Below, piece after piece: positions 11,501 through 26,500 of a stretch of 64,000 nucleotides of DNA. Source of the DNA: Acanthochromis polyacanthus (taxonomy: Eukaryota; Chordata; Actinopteri; Pomacentridae); NCBI RefSeq assembly GCF_021347895.1, contig NC_067115.1:8704064-8768063 (forward strand), written 5' to 3'. The notes beneath the pieces were generated by a model, which worked only from the letters and a program-made list of their open reading frames with translations, was not told the DNA's origin and made no database searches. Numbering within the stretch: position 1 is the stretch's first letter; each line of letters starts with the position of its first letter. Both the position numbers and the translations under genes were made by a program.

Positions 11501-14500
11501 ACAGTCTGAACATTTACAGTTGAACTGCAGGCTGTGTTTGCACAGAGCAGAGAGGAAACAACTGTGGAATCAAATTAAAAATGTGATAAATAAATGCATC
11601 TTATACCAAAATGGTCTACAGAGGAGCATGTTGCTGGAAAATACAATCAGCACAGTGAAACATTTAGTAGAACTGATGTGCGATGTTGGGTTTTAAAAAT
11701 TGAAGTGACAAGTATGAAAATTAATTTTAAATGGAAGAAGTAAAAAATCTAGAGTATACAGAGTCACAGTTTTGTTTGTGTAGAATTGGTAACATCTGTG
11801 AGCCCACGGCAAAACATCTGAAATTGTTCTCAATGATCAGACCATTGATCACCAGTTGTGTTGGATTGTTGCAGAATAATGAAGTGCCTCACCCTGTATA
11901 TCGTACGTAATTTTTTAGGCGCATCGTCGTCTGTTGTGAAGTTCAGATAGTTGACGGTGTCTTCGCTCCTGGAAAGAATGCAATATAATTGGAATACTGG
12001 ATTAATTAAATCATGCAGTATGTACATAATATAAATTACTGTTTACGTGAATTGTGTTACTTACACGGTTAGTGCCATTTTAATTTCATGCTGTACTGGG
12101 ATACTTTTGGTCATGGAAATGGGCCTGGTGGAGTTTGCATTATCACTGAGAATGCAAAAGACATTTCTTATGAAAATCAAACATCACTAAACACAATTTA
12201 GAAAACATATGGCTTCATTGATGATTAACAATCTGAACTCCAAACAGTTTCTGGGCATTTTGATTGAGGGCGAGAACTTGTCATAAATTGAGATTATGTA
12301 AAAGATTACGTATTCCCCTAGATGCTGCAAAAATAAACTAAAAATTGGTTGCTTCTGAGCAGAACTGAAAAACCGTGAAAGACTAAGCTGTGGCTAAAAA
12401 CCATGTGACAAAATGTCTGAGTTCTCAGTTAGGCTGTAAAAAGACACTGAGAGCCACCATTTTCCTTCAGTATTGAAAATATATTGTGTATATATAGATT
12501 CTACTTTTTTATTTTTGTGAAAAGAAAAAGTAATTCAGCTTTTTTTCATTTTTGTCATTTGTGGGACTATAACTCTCTCATGCTGTCATGAGTTCTCTCT
12601 CCTTCTCGCCAAGGTTGTGCTATTTCTATAGAGGTGGAGGTGAAAAATGAGCCCACAGAGAGTAAAAATGTGAGTTAAGGCCTGTACCTTTTTGCAGCAA
12701 TGGTTATGGAGACTGTGTCATTCCACTCGTTATCATTCATGATGCGGAAAGAGATTTTAAATGTTGCCTTTGTAAGAAAAAAAAGACATAGTGATGTTAG
12801 ATGTGACTCAAAGAGAAACACAAAATGTCTTCATGAAAAAAGTTGGTTGTTAATGCCAGAGGTTCAGAGCTGTTCACACTTCTTCATTTGTGACACTTCA
12901 CTTCTGTCTGTTAGGAGAGTATCTGGGGGCAGTATGACTCACAGAGGATCTGCTGCGATACACAGGAAGGCTTATATCACATATAGTTGTATCGAGTGCG
13001 TCTCCCAAACCACTGCAGCTGTGCAGCGTTGATCTTGTTGCCTGTTTTAAGAAGATAAAACAGCATTAATTGAAAACCCAGTAATAACAGTTTAACTGCA
13101 GTTGTTGGCTGCTGTTGTGGTCTTTTTTTTAATTTCTTTTTTTTAAATTTACATACTCAAAGAAAGATGAAGCCAAGCTTATGAGAGCGATTTCATTATG
13201 TGCATACGCCAGTTTGGTGTTGAGAAAACTTGCATATCCTGTGCTGGTTTCATGTCCCACAAAAAGTCTGATCTGTTTCCTGTACTTCTATGGTGGCACG
13301 AACATAACAGAGTAAACAGATGAAAGACCTACTGAATGTGGCACTTAAACACTTTCTTAGTTACGGAGCTTTTGGCCATTAAATTTAAAAAATGACAGTT
13401 TTTCTGATAGAGACTTATAACCAAACTCATGATAAGCATTAAATAAAAATTATGTAAATGTAAAATAAATTTTGGATAAAAAAAGTTTATTTTTCATCCA
13501 TTTCTATCCATTTATGTGCAGTAATAGCAGTTAGATATGTACAAGCGTGTATGTAAAGCAGTTTTTTAAGACATAAATTACTGCTGTTGTCATTATTATA
13601 AGAATTAATCTATGTAAAGTGCTTTGAGAAGACATGGTATGATTTGTTGCTATATACAGTAAATACAATTAATTGGATAAATTACATTTGGTCTACAGTG
13701 CGTTGCTAAAGTTACAAGAACAGCTTTATTTGTCTTCACATTTGTTCGTTGTGCCACACAAGAGCCATAGCAGGTTTAAAAAGAATGGACTTGCAGTAGG
13801 GGCTAACTTTGTGAGAAAAAGCTCACAAATTTCCAAGAAAAAAAAAACTTTTTACTCATGTAGGAAAGTCTTTAAGATCTGTAACCTGACTTTGATGCGT
13901 AGATTTATGCCATGCCCCTCCAAAAAGCATTGTATAGTAGCCGCTGGATGTAAATAAGCGGGGGGATACGATATACAGGTTTCAAGTTAACGTCACCTCT
14001 ATAAGAGTCATCCAGGAGAAGGAGAGGCCTGGAGGGTAGTTCATCCTAAGCCTGGTGTCGTACGAGTCATCACCATGATTGACCAGTTTTACAGACATGT
14101 TGAAATAATTATCTTCTGCCACCAATAATGTCGGAGTCCTAAATGAAACAGAGCACTTCTTACACTTGGCCATATGATGTTTGCCTTAGAATTGTTGTGC
14201 TGTTTGTCAGATATACATACGTGAAGTTGAAATCCACCTCAAGTTCGGCAATGCAGGTGTCGTTTTTTCTACAATGCTTTTCAAACGGAATCTGTAATGA
14301 AAAATAATGCATCTACATTCCTTTCTTTATAGAGCAAATCAGAAAGATGGTTTAAGCTGTTCAGAATTCCTTTGGAAAATAAAGGACAGAATAGAACAAT
14401 TTCAAGCAGCATCATTGTTCCCAAATGTTGATGACATGACAGATTGATAACATGAATCAACTGACAAGCTGATGTCAGTCTGTTTATTTCCATTTTATCC

Positions 14501-17500
14501 CGTTTATCCAGCTATGGTGGCAGTGGACTAAGCACGGCATTCCAGGCATCCCTCTTCCAGATTTTTCTGGTTGATCTCACGACATTCACAGGCCAGATGA
14601 GATATATAACTCTTCCAATGAGTTCTGAATTTTTTCTCAGTTGGGCGTACCCAAAAAAACCCTTCAAAGGAAGATGGCCAGGAGCCATCTTTGATGCCCG
14701 AACCATCTCATTTGGCTCTTTAGACATAAAGCAGCAGCTACCCTTCTCCAATCTCCCTCTAGATGAGCCCAGCCAACCCTCTTTGAAGGAAACTCATCTT
14801 GGTCACTTCTGTCCATTGTGTCATTCTTTTAGTCACTACCTAAAGGCAATAATAATAGGTGGTGCTGACTAAGCTCACCAGTCACCACAACAACCTGATA
14901 TAACGCCCACATTGCTGCTGATGCCACGCCATTGGGTTTGCCTACCTCATGGTCCATTTCTGATTACTCTCAAACAACATCCCAAGAAAATTCAAGTCCT
15001 TCACCTCCAGAAGCAACTTACCAACCAACCAAGACGGAACAATCTGCCAGTTTCCAACCATGAACCAACACAGGGATGTGGGGGATGACTGCAGTGAATC
15101 TAAACACAGAATATGACAGACCAGCTACTACTTCCTGTTCTGTCCTGTGTTCCGACATGGTAGGTGTGTGGTTGCACCTAAATGTTGGTCATTGCTTGAG
15201 GTGGTGCTGCACGTCTTTGTAGCTTAAGAGTCCATCTTGATCCATTTTTACCGCTGCAAAAACTGACGTAATTTAAGTGCGTTTTTCATAATGCCCTCTG
15301 ATTGAACAGTTTTGGAAGCATTATATACACATGGGCGTTTTTTGATGTTTCCTACCGTTGGATGTCTGATGGCCATGCCCCATTCAACATTCAAAGAAAA
15401 CATCCAGGCTACATCCTCCTATAACTGCACAAACACAGACTGCACCTGATAGGATGAATGCTTCTACTTGTGGGAAATGGGTTTCTGTATTTCATACCAG
15501 ACCAACATGGACAGTCTGAGGTGTGAAATAAACAATGCAGTTGCTAAATCCATCTTCATTTTTGACCAGCATTGATTAGCTTAAACTTCCGGAGGCAGCA
15601 TGTCACCAGGACTGGAAATGAGTAGCAGCCAACATGACATACAACATGGTACTACCAGGAAACATGGACAATGAATAGGGAGCTTTAAATTGATGAATCC
15701 TGTGGACATATAAGAAAATCACAGCAAGATATGTGAAATTATTCATCATTCTTCATGCTGAGTGCAATACCATATAGCTAATGCCTGATATGCAATAATT
15801 TCTTCATGCAGTTGCCAGTTCATACTGAAAACTCATGGAACACCAGTCAATCCTACCCCCAGATACAAACCACATGGTTTACCCATTTTTATATTAACTT
15901 CCAATTCAGAAAACTGTAAAAACTTTTCTCACATGGTTGCCTGCAGCCCTACTCTGTGATCATGTCACTTACTTCGACATCTGACTGATTTTTGCTGTCC
16001 ACGTTCAAGACGGCATCCGCAGTCTCACTGTCATCCTGGGAAAATTCCAGTTTGATGCTGACAGGCGATAATGTGTCTTTCACACATTTCTGCAAAACAA
16101 AAATGAAGAAAACTTATTGGCATATTTGTAAAGAAGTTTTGAAACAGCAAAGACATTTAACATGGTAGATTTCTTTGGTACCAACAAGAAATAGTGATAG
16201 CGTGACAGAAATTGTTGCTACATAGGTTCCTAAAGAAATTCACATCAGGCAAATAACTATAAACAGTCCCATGAAAAAGTATTTTCCCCCTTTTCAGATT
16301 CTTATTTTTTGCATATTTTCCCCACTTTAATGTCTAAGATCATCAAACAAATGTAAATATCAACCAAAGATAACCCAACTATTCATATTTATTCAAGAAG
16401 GGGGCAAATACTTTTTGACAGCAATGTAAGTCAAAAAAACAAGTGGAGTATGAAGGTAAAATTAAATACAACATTTTTTAAATTATAGCACCAAACTGTT
16501 TCTTTAACCAAGTAAAGTTACTCAATATACTCCTGAAAGATATTTAGAAAATGCACAGATAGGGGATATCTTCTCCTATACAATATGTGCATGGATGTTC
16601 TTACTTGCATGTAGATGGAATGGTTGAAGCAGAGTCGTTTGTTCTCAAGTTCAAAGGTGGTAGTGAGATTCCTGGCTTTCTTATCAGTTTCACTGAAAAA
16701 ACCTCGAGATATTGATCTCCTTGGATCCACACTGATGGCGTACGAGATGTTCAGTTGGGAGCTTTCTACCTCTGCAAAGGCAAACAGCAAGGTTAAAATA
16801 AGGCATTGTTATTGAGTATAACATTCATGGGTCATTTTCATACCTGGTCCTCTCTTTGTTGCCTCTTCCCTTTGAAAACAGGCTGTCAAAGTGACCATAG
16901 GTAAATTTTCATCTGAGCCAAGGCAGTCAAATTTGTCAGTGCTTATCTCCACAGGTTGAAACGTCAGATCAGCCGTGACATTAAAGACGGGCTTGGACCT
17001 GAAAACAATGGTTGTTAAATTATTGCTTGAAAGAAAGATAAGCAAGGCATCAATCAGGATTTCATCCTCTGTGTTTATTAATTTATGAAGTCTAGTCTTG
17101 TCTCTCATAGGTTCTGGTAAATTTTTCGCCCTGGTCACTGATATGCAGTCTGGCGTTTCCATACCTTAAGACCACAGCAGCACCCTGTGATCCAACCACA
17201 ATATCTGGGAGTTTGTCCTGGTCAAGGTCAATGACCCCATCGATAGCCTGTCCAAAGAATCTCCTCCCAGGATTTATTTTTTCTCCCATGATTCTCTGAG
17301 ACAACAAAAATAATTTGGCAACTGAAACAGTGTCTGAGTTCCACACATATTTGAAAATAGAGTGATGGCAAGCAGGAGATGAATGGTCAATATAACTTGG
17401 CTTTTTAGACAAGAATTGACTAAAACAAATACTCTTTCATGTCAAAGTAAAAAGGGATTTCCATAAATTAATGTCAAATACTTAAAATCCTAAAAAAAAA

Positions 17501-20500
17501 GTATTCACGCCCTTCAAGTCAGTATTTAGTAAATGTACCTTTAACCACAGTCACAGCATTGAGCCTGTGTGGGTGGGTTTCAATCAGTCATCTCAGAACT
17601 TGAAGCTTGTAACTCCTTCAGAGGAGTCATGAGTGTCTTGGTGACTTCCCTCTCATTTCTTTCTTGCATGGTCAGTCAGTTTTTGAGAACATCATATGGT
17701 ATGCAGATTTAGATATCTACCAAATCTGGATTTAACTGTAGTGGGGGGGGGGGGGGGGGGGGGGGGGGTTCGTGTTTGTTTTTCATAGTGTAGTTACAGT
17801 CAGAAGTACTGATTCACCAATGAATGGACCTTCCAGATATAGGTGTCTTTATCCTGCAATCACTTGTAATTGTGTGACCAACCAGCACCAACTGGCTGCA
17901 CCTATGCTAAATTAGGTGAGTCACCTTAAATGGGGTAAATATACAATCACTTGTTCAAGGTAAATCCCAAATTTGTGAAAAAACGATCAACTGAATGGAT
18001 GGTCTAACCCAAAACGGTTCCATAATGCCAGCTTTGTCTCACCTGGCTAAAATCTTTGCGTATCCCTTTGTGTCTGTCTCCGAGGTACAAGTACACAACC
18101 CCTTGGTTATCATCCTCAAGGGGGGCTCCAACAGCAACATCTCTGAGCCCGTCTCCATTGAGATCTGCAAGAATGGATATGGTGGTGCCAAATCTACCCA
18201 TGGATGGTGCCGTCACGTTCAGTATACTTTCCAGTTCCATCTATGGCAAATAGGGACACGATTTTATAGATTTAAAAAATAAAAGCATTAATAATCCCAG
18301 AGTCTGGATATAATTGCAGTGAAACTCCACCTTGTCAGTCAGTGAGTAGATGTAGATGCGACCTTCTTTCTTCTCCTGTGGCTGGAAAAACAGCGGAGCT
18401 CCCACCAGCAAAAAGTCAGTGTTCCCGTCTGAGTCGACATCTAATGAGCTCAGTTCTGCACCGAAGTAGGAACCGATCTGAAAAGTAAATAAATTTCTCA
18501 AGTTAGGACAGACATATGTTGTTGCATCACACAATTCTGCCTTTTTTTTTTTTTTGAAGCAAACTTGGTGCCAGTGCAAGGAAGCTCTATGGTTTCCTCC
18601 CAGAAACCACTAAAATAACAAACTTTCGAGCATGTTTCTAACAGTGCGTGCATGTTTGAATGCAAAAACATGTAAGACAGCAGATTTTATTGAGAAAAGC
18701 TCAACTGCAATCATGAATCTAAATCAGCTTTCAAAGTAGAACTTGGAGCAAAATTATGATGACTCTAATGGAGGCATAGCAAAATAAATGCTTTTGTTAA
18801 CTTCTGGTGGCAGACTTAGGTTTAAACATAATCAGCATGACTCTCTTTTTTTCTGATTAGAATCCGCATGATACATCAGATCAAAACGAAAAAAAAAATC
18901 CTTCATCGGGGAGTTACCAACCTGGTCTCCATCTATTCTTTGGGCTGTTGTCCAGTTCTTGCCTTCTTTTATGAACAGTATGACCCGTCCTGTGTGCTCA
19001 AACCTTGGTGCACCCGAGAAATATAGAGGAACACTATTCCTTTTTCCAACAGAAACAGAGTATCCTGCAACAGACAGTCATATATTTGCGAAATGTTCAT
19101 CTGTCTCTCATAAGTTATGTTCACTGTTAAGACTGCTATTGTTGTCTTACTATGACGTAAAAAAAATCTGTGAAAAGAAAGTGGAATTAAAAAAACAGTG
19201 GAATACAATAATGTTCAAGAAGTGTAAAGAATATGAAAATGATAGTAAATATCTATAAAATTGGTGCATTTTTACTGATTTTATATGCAGTGATTTTACT
19301 CTATCTGTATTTAAACAATGCAAGGAAAATCAATGAAATAACAACTAAAAGCATTTCACCATTTTTCAGTCCTTAATATATATATTTTTCTTTAAAATAA
19401 TGTCATACAGTGTAATTTTATTGTCAAACTTTGTGAAAAAAAATCCCTTTTGGTAAAGATACAGATTTTTGATGTGCACATCATTACAGTTTTGGCCTGT
19501 TTTTAGATGTTTAACAAAACAGTGAAAATCTGTATTAAAAAAAACCAGTAATTTGGAAAAAAAAACTTTAATTTTTTTACATTGTAGAAAGATGTTAATC
19601 CATCATTTAATCTGGTGACTGGTAGAGGTAATTCACTGCAACAATAAATCTTCAAAATGAGAGCTACAGTTTAATTAAGTTTAGGAAACTTTCATGGCCT
19701 GGATTAAATTAAAATCCTCTCACAATATGTTTGAAGCCAGTTTGGGGGCTGCTAGTGTGCCGAGTCGCATTGCATCTGTATGATCAACTGCCCAAAAAAG
19801 AAACAACATTTGGAAAACAATAAAATAAATAACAAAAACGTACATCATAAACAAACATAATCCAGGAGAAAATAATCTCAAAACCTAATTGAGAATGTAA
19901 TTGAGTTGTAGAAGAGTGCAATTGTTTGTATCTTAAGAAAAAAAAAAGAATTAAGGAACAGACAATTTTCAAAGAAAAAAAGACAATACCCATGTAGGAG
20001 TCCATCTGCATCTCTGGATCTTCAATCTGTCTTGAAGTGTCCTTGTTTTGTTGAATTTCTTGGAGAGAACCACTCCAGCTGTTTGATCCCACTGAACCCA
20101 GAATTATTGAATCCTGTTAATGGAAAAATCTGGTCAGACCACGGAGAGGAACTGAGACACCAACAGTCAAAAGGTGACAGAGTAACTGTCAGGTCAAACT
20201 ACTTGATGGGAAATCACTCAAAATCACGTTAACACGGATTTGCATGGTGACATCTAATTGTTAGCCGTTACAGTTGATGCTTTGGCCTGTTTGCTTTTAA
20301 TCCAAGTCTTCAGCATGCAGAAAGAAGCTCTTCAACCTGTAAATATCAGGTTGCTTTGTTTGTATGTTTAAGATCGCTGTGTGAGAACTTTGCCCGGTAG
20401 ATTGGTTTGGGTGTAGTAAGTGCATTTTATGTTTTGTTGTCTCTTTTCAGGACATTGAAGAGTCTCAGGCACCCCTTTCAACATCAATAATTCTATCTTC

Positions 20501-23500
20501 CCCAGGTCCCAGACGGCCACAGAATCCAAGATGTACATTTTTAAATATTTATTTTCACTATTTACAAGCATGAGAAGTCAAACATAACTGCTTGCTTCCA
20601 CATAAACTTGCGTCATGTCTGTGAACTTAATTACAGATGGATGTAAACTTCAACACAGCCATTAAAGTGGCTAATCAGAGGCTGTTGGCTTTTACCGTCC
20701 AGGTTTCTGGAGTATGTGCATGGAACGAAGTAAGTGAGGATGTTATTCTGCAACATGTGGAGCCAGTTCAGTGAAATATTTAGTTACAAGACATAGAAAG
20801 CACTACAGTCATGTGTTCACCGTATGTTACACAGCTAGTATGTCTTAAACTACCTAAGCTGGTGTATTTTGTACTTGCACATTAAAACAACTTGAATAAC
20901 AGCACTGTCAAACAGCTAAATAGCCTTTTAGCCTGGAAGCTAATTCATATTTAAACTTTCTGGCACACAGAACGTAATCCACCGAAAAGTAACACATTTT
21001 CAATGAACTGAATGCAAGTTTCCAGATCGGAAAAAGATGTAAGGAAGAGTTTCGGGAACATATTGAAGATCTCGGATACTCTGACAAGAATGAATGGACT
21101 TCTGGTTTAGTCGTGAAAAGGGGCAAAAAGAAAAACCAAAAGGATCTATGCTGCAAAATACAGAAAACGGGATGTGGAAATGAGGCATCAGTTTCATAGC
21201 TGACACAAAAATATGAAGTAGAATAATGAAGCCAAAAGTAACAGACTGAAAAATGAAATAACGGGAGAAAATTGTCAAGCAAAAATGAGTGTACAACTCC
21301 TGCAACCTCCCATAAATGTCCAAACATAGCTACTCACAAAGCAGTGTGCCAGTGTGGCCAGTTGGGAGATAAGTTGAAGTAGTAATAGTAATAGTTCCTA
21401 TTATTATTAAAATAAATACTCTTTTCCCATTGTAGTATCTGATCTAGCATGTATTACTTAATAAATTAGCAGAATGGAATCTGTTTTGTCTATTGTAGTA
21501 TCTGACCAGTAACTTATGGGAAAACATACATTTCCTCTTTCCCTATGTAAGTAGGTAGTCTCTGATCTGAGATGTGTGTTTCTGTCTGGGAATGTTTACG
21601 TTAAAGTGACTTCTGTGCCTGGGAGATTGCAAAGTGAAGTGGGGCCTGTCATTGAAGGGAAGCCATATGTTATGTTAGGTTTTCATACATGAACCGATAT
21701 CAGTGAGTGCCTTCTGTTATCCTAGAAGAGAAACTCTGTGTTACGTTGATTTAGGGGTGCATCCTGTTTCTCACCACAGTCGTCAGATGTTGAGATCATA
21801 TCCTTCACCAGAAGGGTATAAAATGACCACAAGCCCATCATTCTGGGAGATGTTCGTATTGGCTGTGAACCTCCACAGGCAAATCATGGGGCCTGTTCAG
21901 ATGCTGTCTTTTTATAATAAAGTCATATTAAAAGCAACAGTGTCACCAGACGTGTTATTCAACATCAGCACATTGAAGAGAAACCCCGACACCATATTTT
22001 GTCACAGTGTATTTGCTGGGTTATGACAACTGTACTGCTGAATGATGAAATGCTGCGCACAGGATGCTTCTGAACTTTTCTGAATACAACCTTCTATTTC
22101 AGAGAAATGATCATTACTGCGGTCACCATGCAACAGCGCATCAACAGTCATGAATGTTTTAATGTCTTATCTGGGGTTTGCATCTTGTTATCATGAAGCT
22201 GTTGATAAGGAAAGATGTACACCTACATCCTGGAGACCATTTTTGACTCACTGTGAAGTCCCAAAGGGGTTTTACTTTATGAACTCATACAAGACTGCTT
22301 GCTCCTCAGTCTACCAGCATGTCTGACTTTTTCTGGTTTTCCTCTGCACAACTGCTTTTGAAGATGTGTGCTGATGTAGTATTTCTTATACAGCAGCAAT
22401 TCACCATATAAGTCCTCTTTCCATAGAAAAAATACAATAATAAAATTGAAAACTCCCTTTTTTGCAAGTACTTAGTGACAGTGGGGAAAAAACCCTCTTT
22501 TACCCTGAAGAAACCAAGCTCAGGATGGGCGACCATCTGCGATAAACTGCCTTTTATATCTCAGACTGATTAATTTTTCCTTTTCCCCCTAAATGAACGA
22601 TGTCTGCAGGTTGATTTGGCCAGACGAGCCTCTGAGGAAATCCAGCGTTTGTCATCTGCTTCAATGTAAGGAGATAACTCAAAGAAATCTGACTTTTGAA
22701 CAAGGATGGTCACTGTCATTAATCTCCCTCAGTTTGTTTGATTCCCTAGAAATAGAACAGTTTCGGCCTAACTTTTTATTGTGACCGAGCTGCTTGGTTT
22801 TTTAAACATTACTAAAACTAAACTTTCAGATTTTTTTCAAGGTTTACATGAAAATGTGACACACTTTCAGTGTGGCCTCAGACATTTAGACCCCGCTGTA
22901 TATTTATACACATGCTGACAGTAAAATTAATTTCAGAATGTGTAACTTTTGCAAAACTACAGTCGTCTTCTTGCATAGCACATTACACATATTAAAAGAG
23001 GAAACGCTATAATTACAGCACATTTTCAGCGTTTCTGTTTTAGGTGTCTCAGTTGAGTGGTTGGTTAACCTGCAACCGTATGTGTGCATGTTTAGCGAAA
23101 CACCGTGTAAAACATGTTGATTTTAATATTACTCACCTCATAGAAGGCGGCACTGAATCCACTCTGAGCCATCTCGTTAGTCAAGTCGCCTGCCCGAGCC
23201 ACTTTGGTGCCTGAAGGTGAGAAAGTGTGGGAGTTAGTGTTAGTCATACAAGGGCACACCAGAACGATCAAATAAATTCATGTAACAATAATTATCAAAA
23301 TGGAAACACAAGATGGAAGTTCACCTTCCATGTTGAAGATCTTGATCTGAAAATTTTCCAGTACTCCAGTTAGTCCGTCATAATCCTCAATTTTGAAGGC
23401 ATTTTTTTCTTTCGGTTCAGAAGCGATGGCCCTGAATTTGTCCAGCGCAGCATCTTTTACCTGAAAGCAGAGTGTTGCTTGAAAATATGAAGTAAGTCAA

Positions 23501-26500
23501 AGCTAAAAGTGAAGCTAGTTTACAGTTGCTTAACATTATGCATGATTTTTTTTTTTTAAATCAGCTATCTTCCCAAGCTCCCATAGGATTAGACCTGCAG
23601 ATTTAGTATTTCACTAAGGTGTGGTTGACAAGGTGTTATAAAGTAAATGGTGATTTGTGCACTTCTGACCTAAAACATGTCCCAGTTCTTGTCAAATATG
23701 AGTAAAAATATTGCAGAGGACAAATCTTTTTTGAGTGTTGTTTGAACCTTTGTTATTTAGGCTGTATTTTAGCCTCATGCTAAACAGGAACATTTTCAGA
23801 ATCTAGAAGACACTGCCTTTCAAATGAAGTCACATATGAGGGGTGATCAAAAAGTTATGAGACTGTGCCAATAAAATTTAATCAGTTAAACAGTAAGTGA
23901 TATAATTCGACCACTGAACTCCTAAATTGTGTCAAAAATGAATGAATGAAGAAGTTGCAGCCAATGAGCCATTGTTGCTTGTGTTGTTGTGACCAAAACC
24001 AAAGTAACCAGACCCACAGCACACTGGAGACACACATTTTTTTGTGGCACAGATCAACTCAGTTGCATAAAGCTGTCTCCCTCAGATACCTCAACATGTT
24101 ACAGTAGAACTCTGCATAACCACATGAATATTAAAGATGACGTGACCTGATGCACCTAGTCTGGCTTTGGAATCATCCTCGTATATCACACACCTGTTAA
24201 TATTTCATCCTAGCAATGCTGCTCTCTGTTCCACTTGCATCCACCTACCTCATGATACAAGGTGTCAATAACTCTCTGCTTGTTGTTAATAACTGCATTT
24301 ATTCCCATCATCAGAATCTGCAATTTACATTAACTGTGGCTGACGTCTAAACGTTTTGATCACCCTTGGCAAAGACATGTTGGACTTGTTTTTCTGATAC
24401 ATAGCCTCTATAAAAAATATTTTTTGGTCTGATGAGACCAAAATGAAGCTTTTTGGACATCAGACTGAACGCTATGTTTGACGGACACCAGTCACTGCAC
24501 ATCAGGACAAATGCACAACCTCCACAGAGAAGCATGGTGGTGGCAGCATCATGGTAGGTCCTGGAGGGCTTGTAATGAAGACTTTTTGCAGTGTAAACAT
24601 TTCCATTTGGGAATGCCAGATAGGTTGAAATTCCAAATGTGGCTGTTGTGAGGCTAAAGATGCAGTATTTGAATTATCCATGTTACTCTCCTTCAACTGT
24701 ACATATCTACAGAACAGTTCTGGTTCGCATGATGTGATTCTTTTAGCTGAAAAACTGATCATCTTTTAGACATATAAGATCACACAGCTTACCCCAATGA
24801 CAAAGCGGACTATGTTTTTTTTATCATATGAGGCAATTGTCTTGTCTCTGTCGAAGTCACTTGGATCTCCATCTGTGATTAGCACCACAACTTTAATTGC
24901 ATCAGGAGAGGCGCCGGCCTTGGGGTTCTCAAACAGTTCTTTTCTAGAAAATAAATATTTTTCACAGTTAAATAAAGTGCTTGTAATATGATTTTTGTAC
25001 TGTGCTAGTTGTTTCTAATGTGACGAACTTACAGCACAAACGCTAATGCTCTGTACGTGTTGGTAAGACCCCTCATATGGGGTTCCTGCTGGAGTTTATC
25101 TTCAGCACTACCAGCTTCATAGTCCTTGAAGTCAAACACTGTTCTGTGGTCAGTGGAGAACTGAACTGCTGCAAACTGAAAACAAGCAAATAACAAACAT
25201 CATTCATATTATTATTATGGACAGTGTATCAAAATGAGCGAATAATTGTTGAGGATTCTTTCATGTTGCAGTCGTGCAGCCACCTTGATGGACGTGTTTT
25301 TAAGGCTGTCCATTATATCCATTATGAAAACCTTATTTTTCCTGAACTCTTCTCCAGTCATACTCTGTGATCCATCAAATAGAAACACGAGGTCCACTGT
25401 CTTTTTTGTGCAGTCTGAAAAAATATATTGAGAAATTTGTAAAGAATATCTAAGTATAACAAAAATAGTGAAGACATTTAAAAAAAAAGAAAGAAAGAAG
25501 AAGAAGCTTCTTTTACCTTGGAAATTGGGCGTGAAAGACGTTTGCTCAAACTGATCATTGATGTTATAACAGATACTGCTCAGGTAGGAGTTCTTATAAC
25601 ATTCATGGGCAACACTCGGACTGCAAACCTGAATCAGAACATGAGGCTTTGAAGAGATTTGATTCTACATATTTTGCAGTTTTGCAGAGATGTTGCAGAT
25701 AAAGTGTGATTTCCTTACAGTGAATTGGGAGCCTGTGGAGTCTGCAGCCATCGACAAGCCAAGGTGCTTCACTTCTGTCTCATTTGGCACAGAATGTTCT
25801 GCAACCGTAGCATTTGATTAGTGTTATGAAATACACAAAGCTTTTACAGATTCATCAGGATTTTTGTTATTTTGCATTTCAGATTTTTGCACTATTTTCT
25901 TAGTTTAACTCTCCAACCCCCAAAAACAAAACAAAAAAAGGCATGTTATCTTCTTCTTCTTCTGTTAACTAAAAATTGCCAAAATTACAGCATTTATTAG
26001 AGCCAGATGCAAGGAAAATTTAAAGAATCCATGGATTTTCAACTTTTCTTATTTTGTGATATGTATTTCTGCTGGTAAAAAAATAACTAATTCTAGGTGA
26101 GAATTGTGATATTTCACTAAAATAACTTTGTTCAACTTGTATCATTTTAAAAACTGACAAAAATACACCATTTACAGTGACTAGATTCAGTAAAAACCAT
26201 AAAACTTCTGCCCCTTGGTGCAGTTTTGGCTGAACTGCAGTAAGTGTTTACAGACAGGAAGCAAACTAAAAATGTCAGTAGTTAATTCTGTTGTAGCGTG
26301 TGGAGCCACTGTATTTCTCCAGTACTGGTAACGCTTGTGGAAAAAATGGTTCCAGTTGGTTTAAAGTTTCGTAAAATAAGTATCACAGAAATTCAGCTTT
26401 TGTTTTTGCTTGTTTTTGCGATTTACAGCCTTAAAACTTTGCCATACTGCACAGCAGCCGTTTTGAAGTTCTTTCCCTTCAGGTCATGGTTGTTCTGTTT

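Noticed and set aside
20908..21327. 139- and 107-residue minus-strand ORFs in itgal intron 10
   Set aside because: Phe/Cys/His-rich chance frames in AT-rich DNA with no motif and no splice sites in phase.
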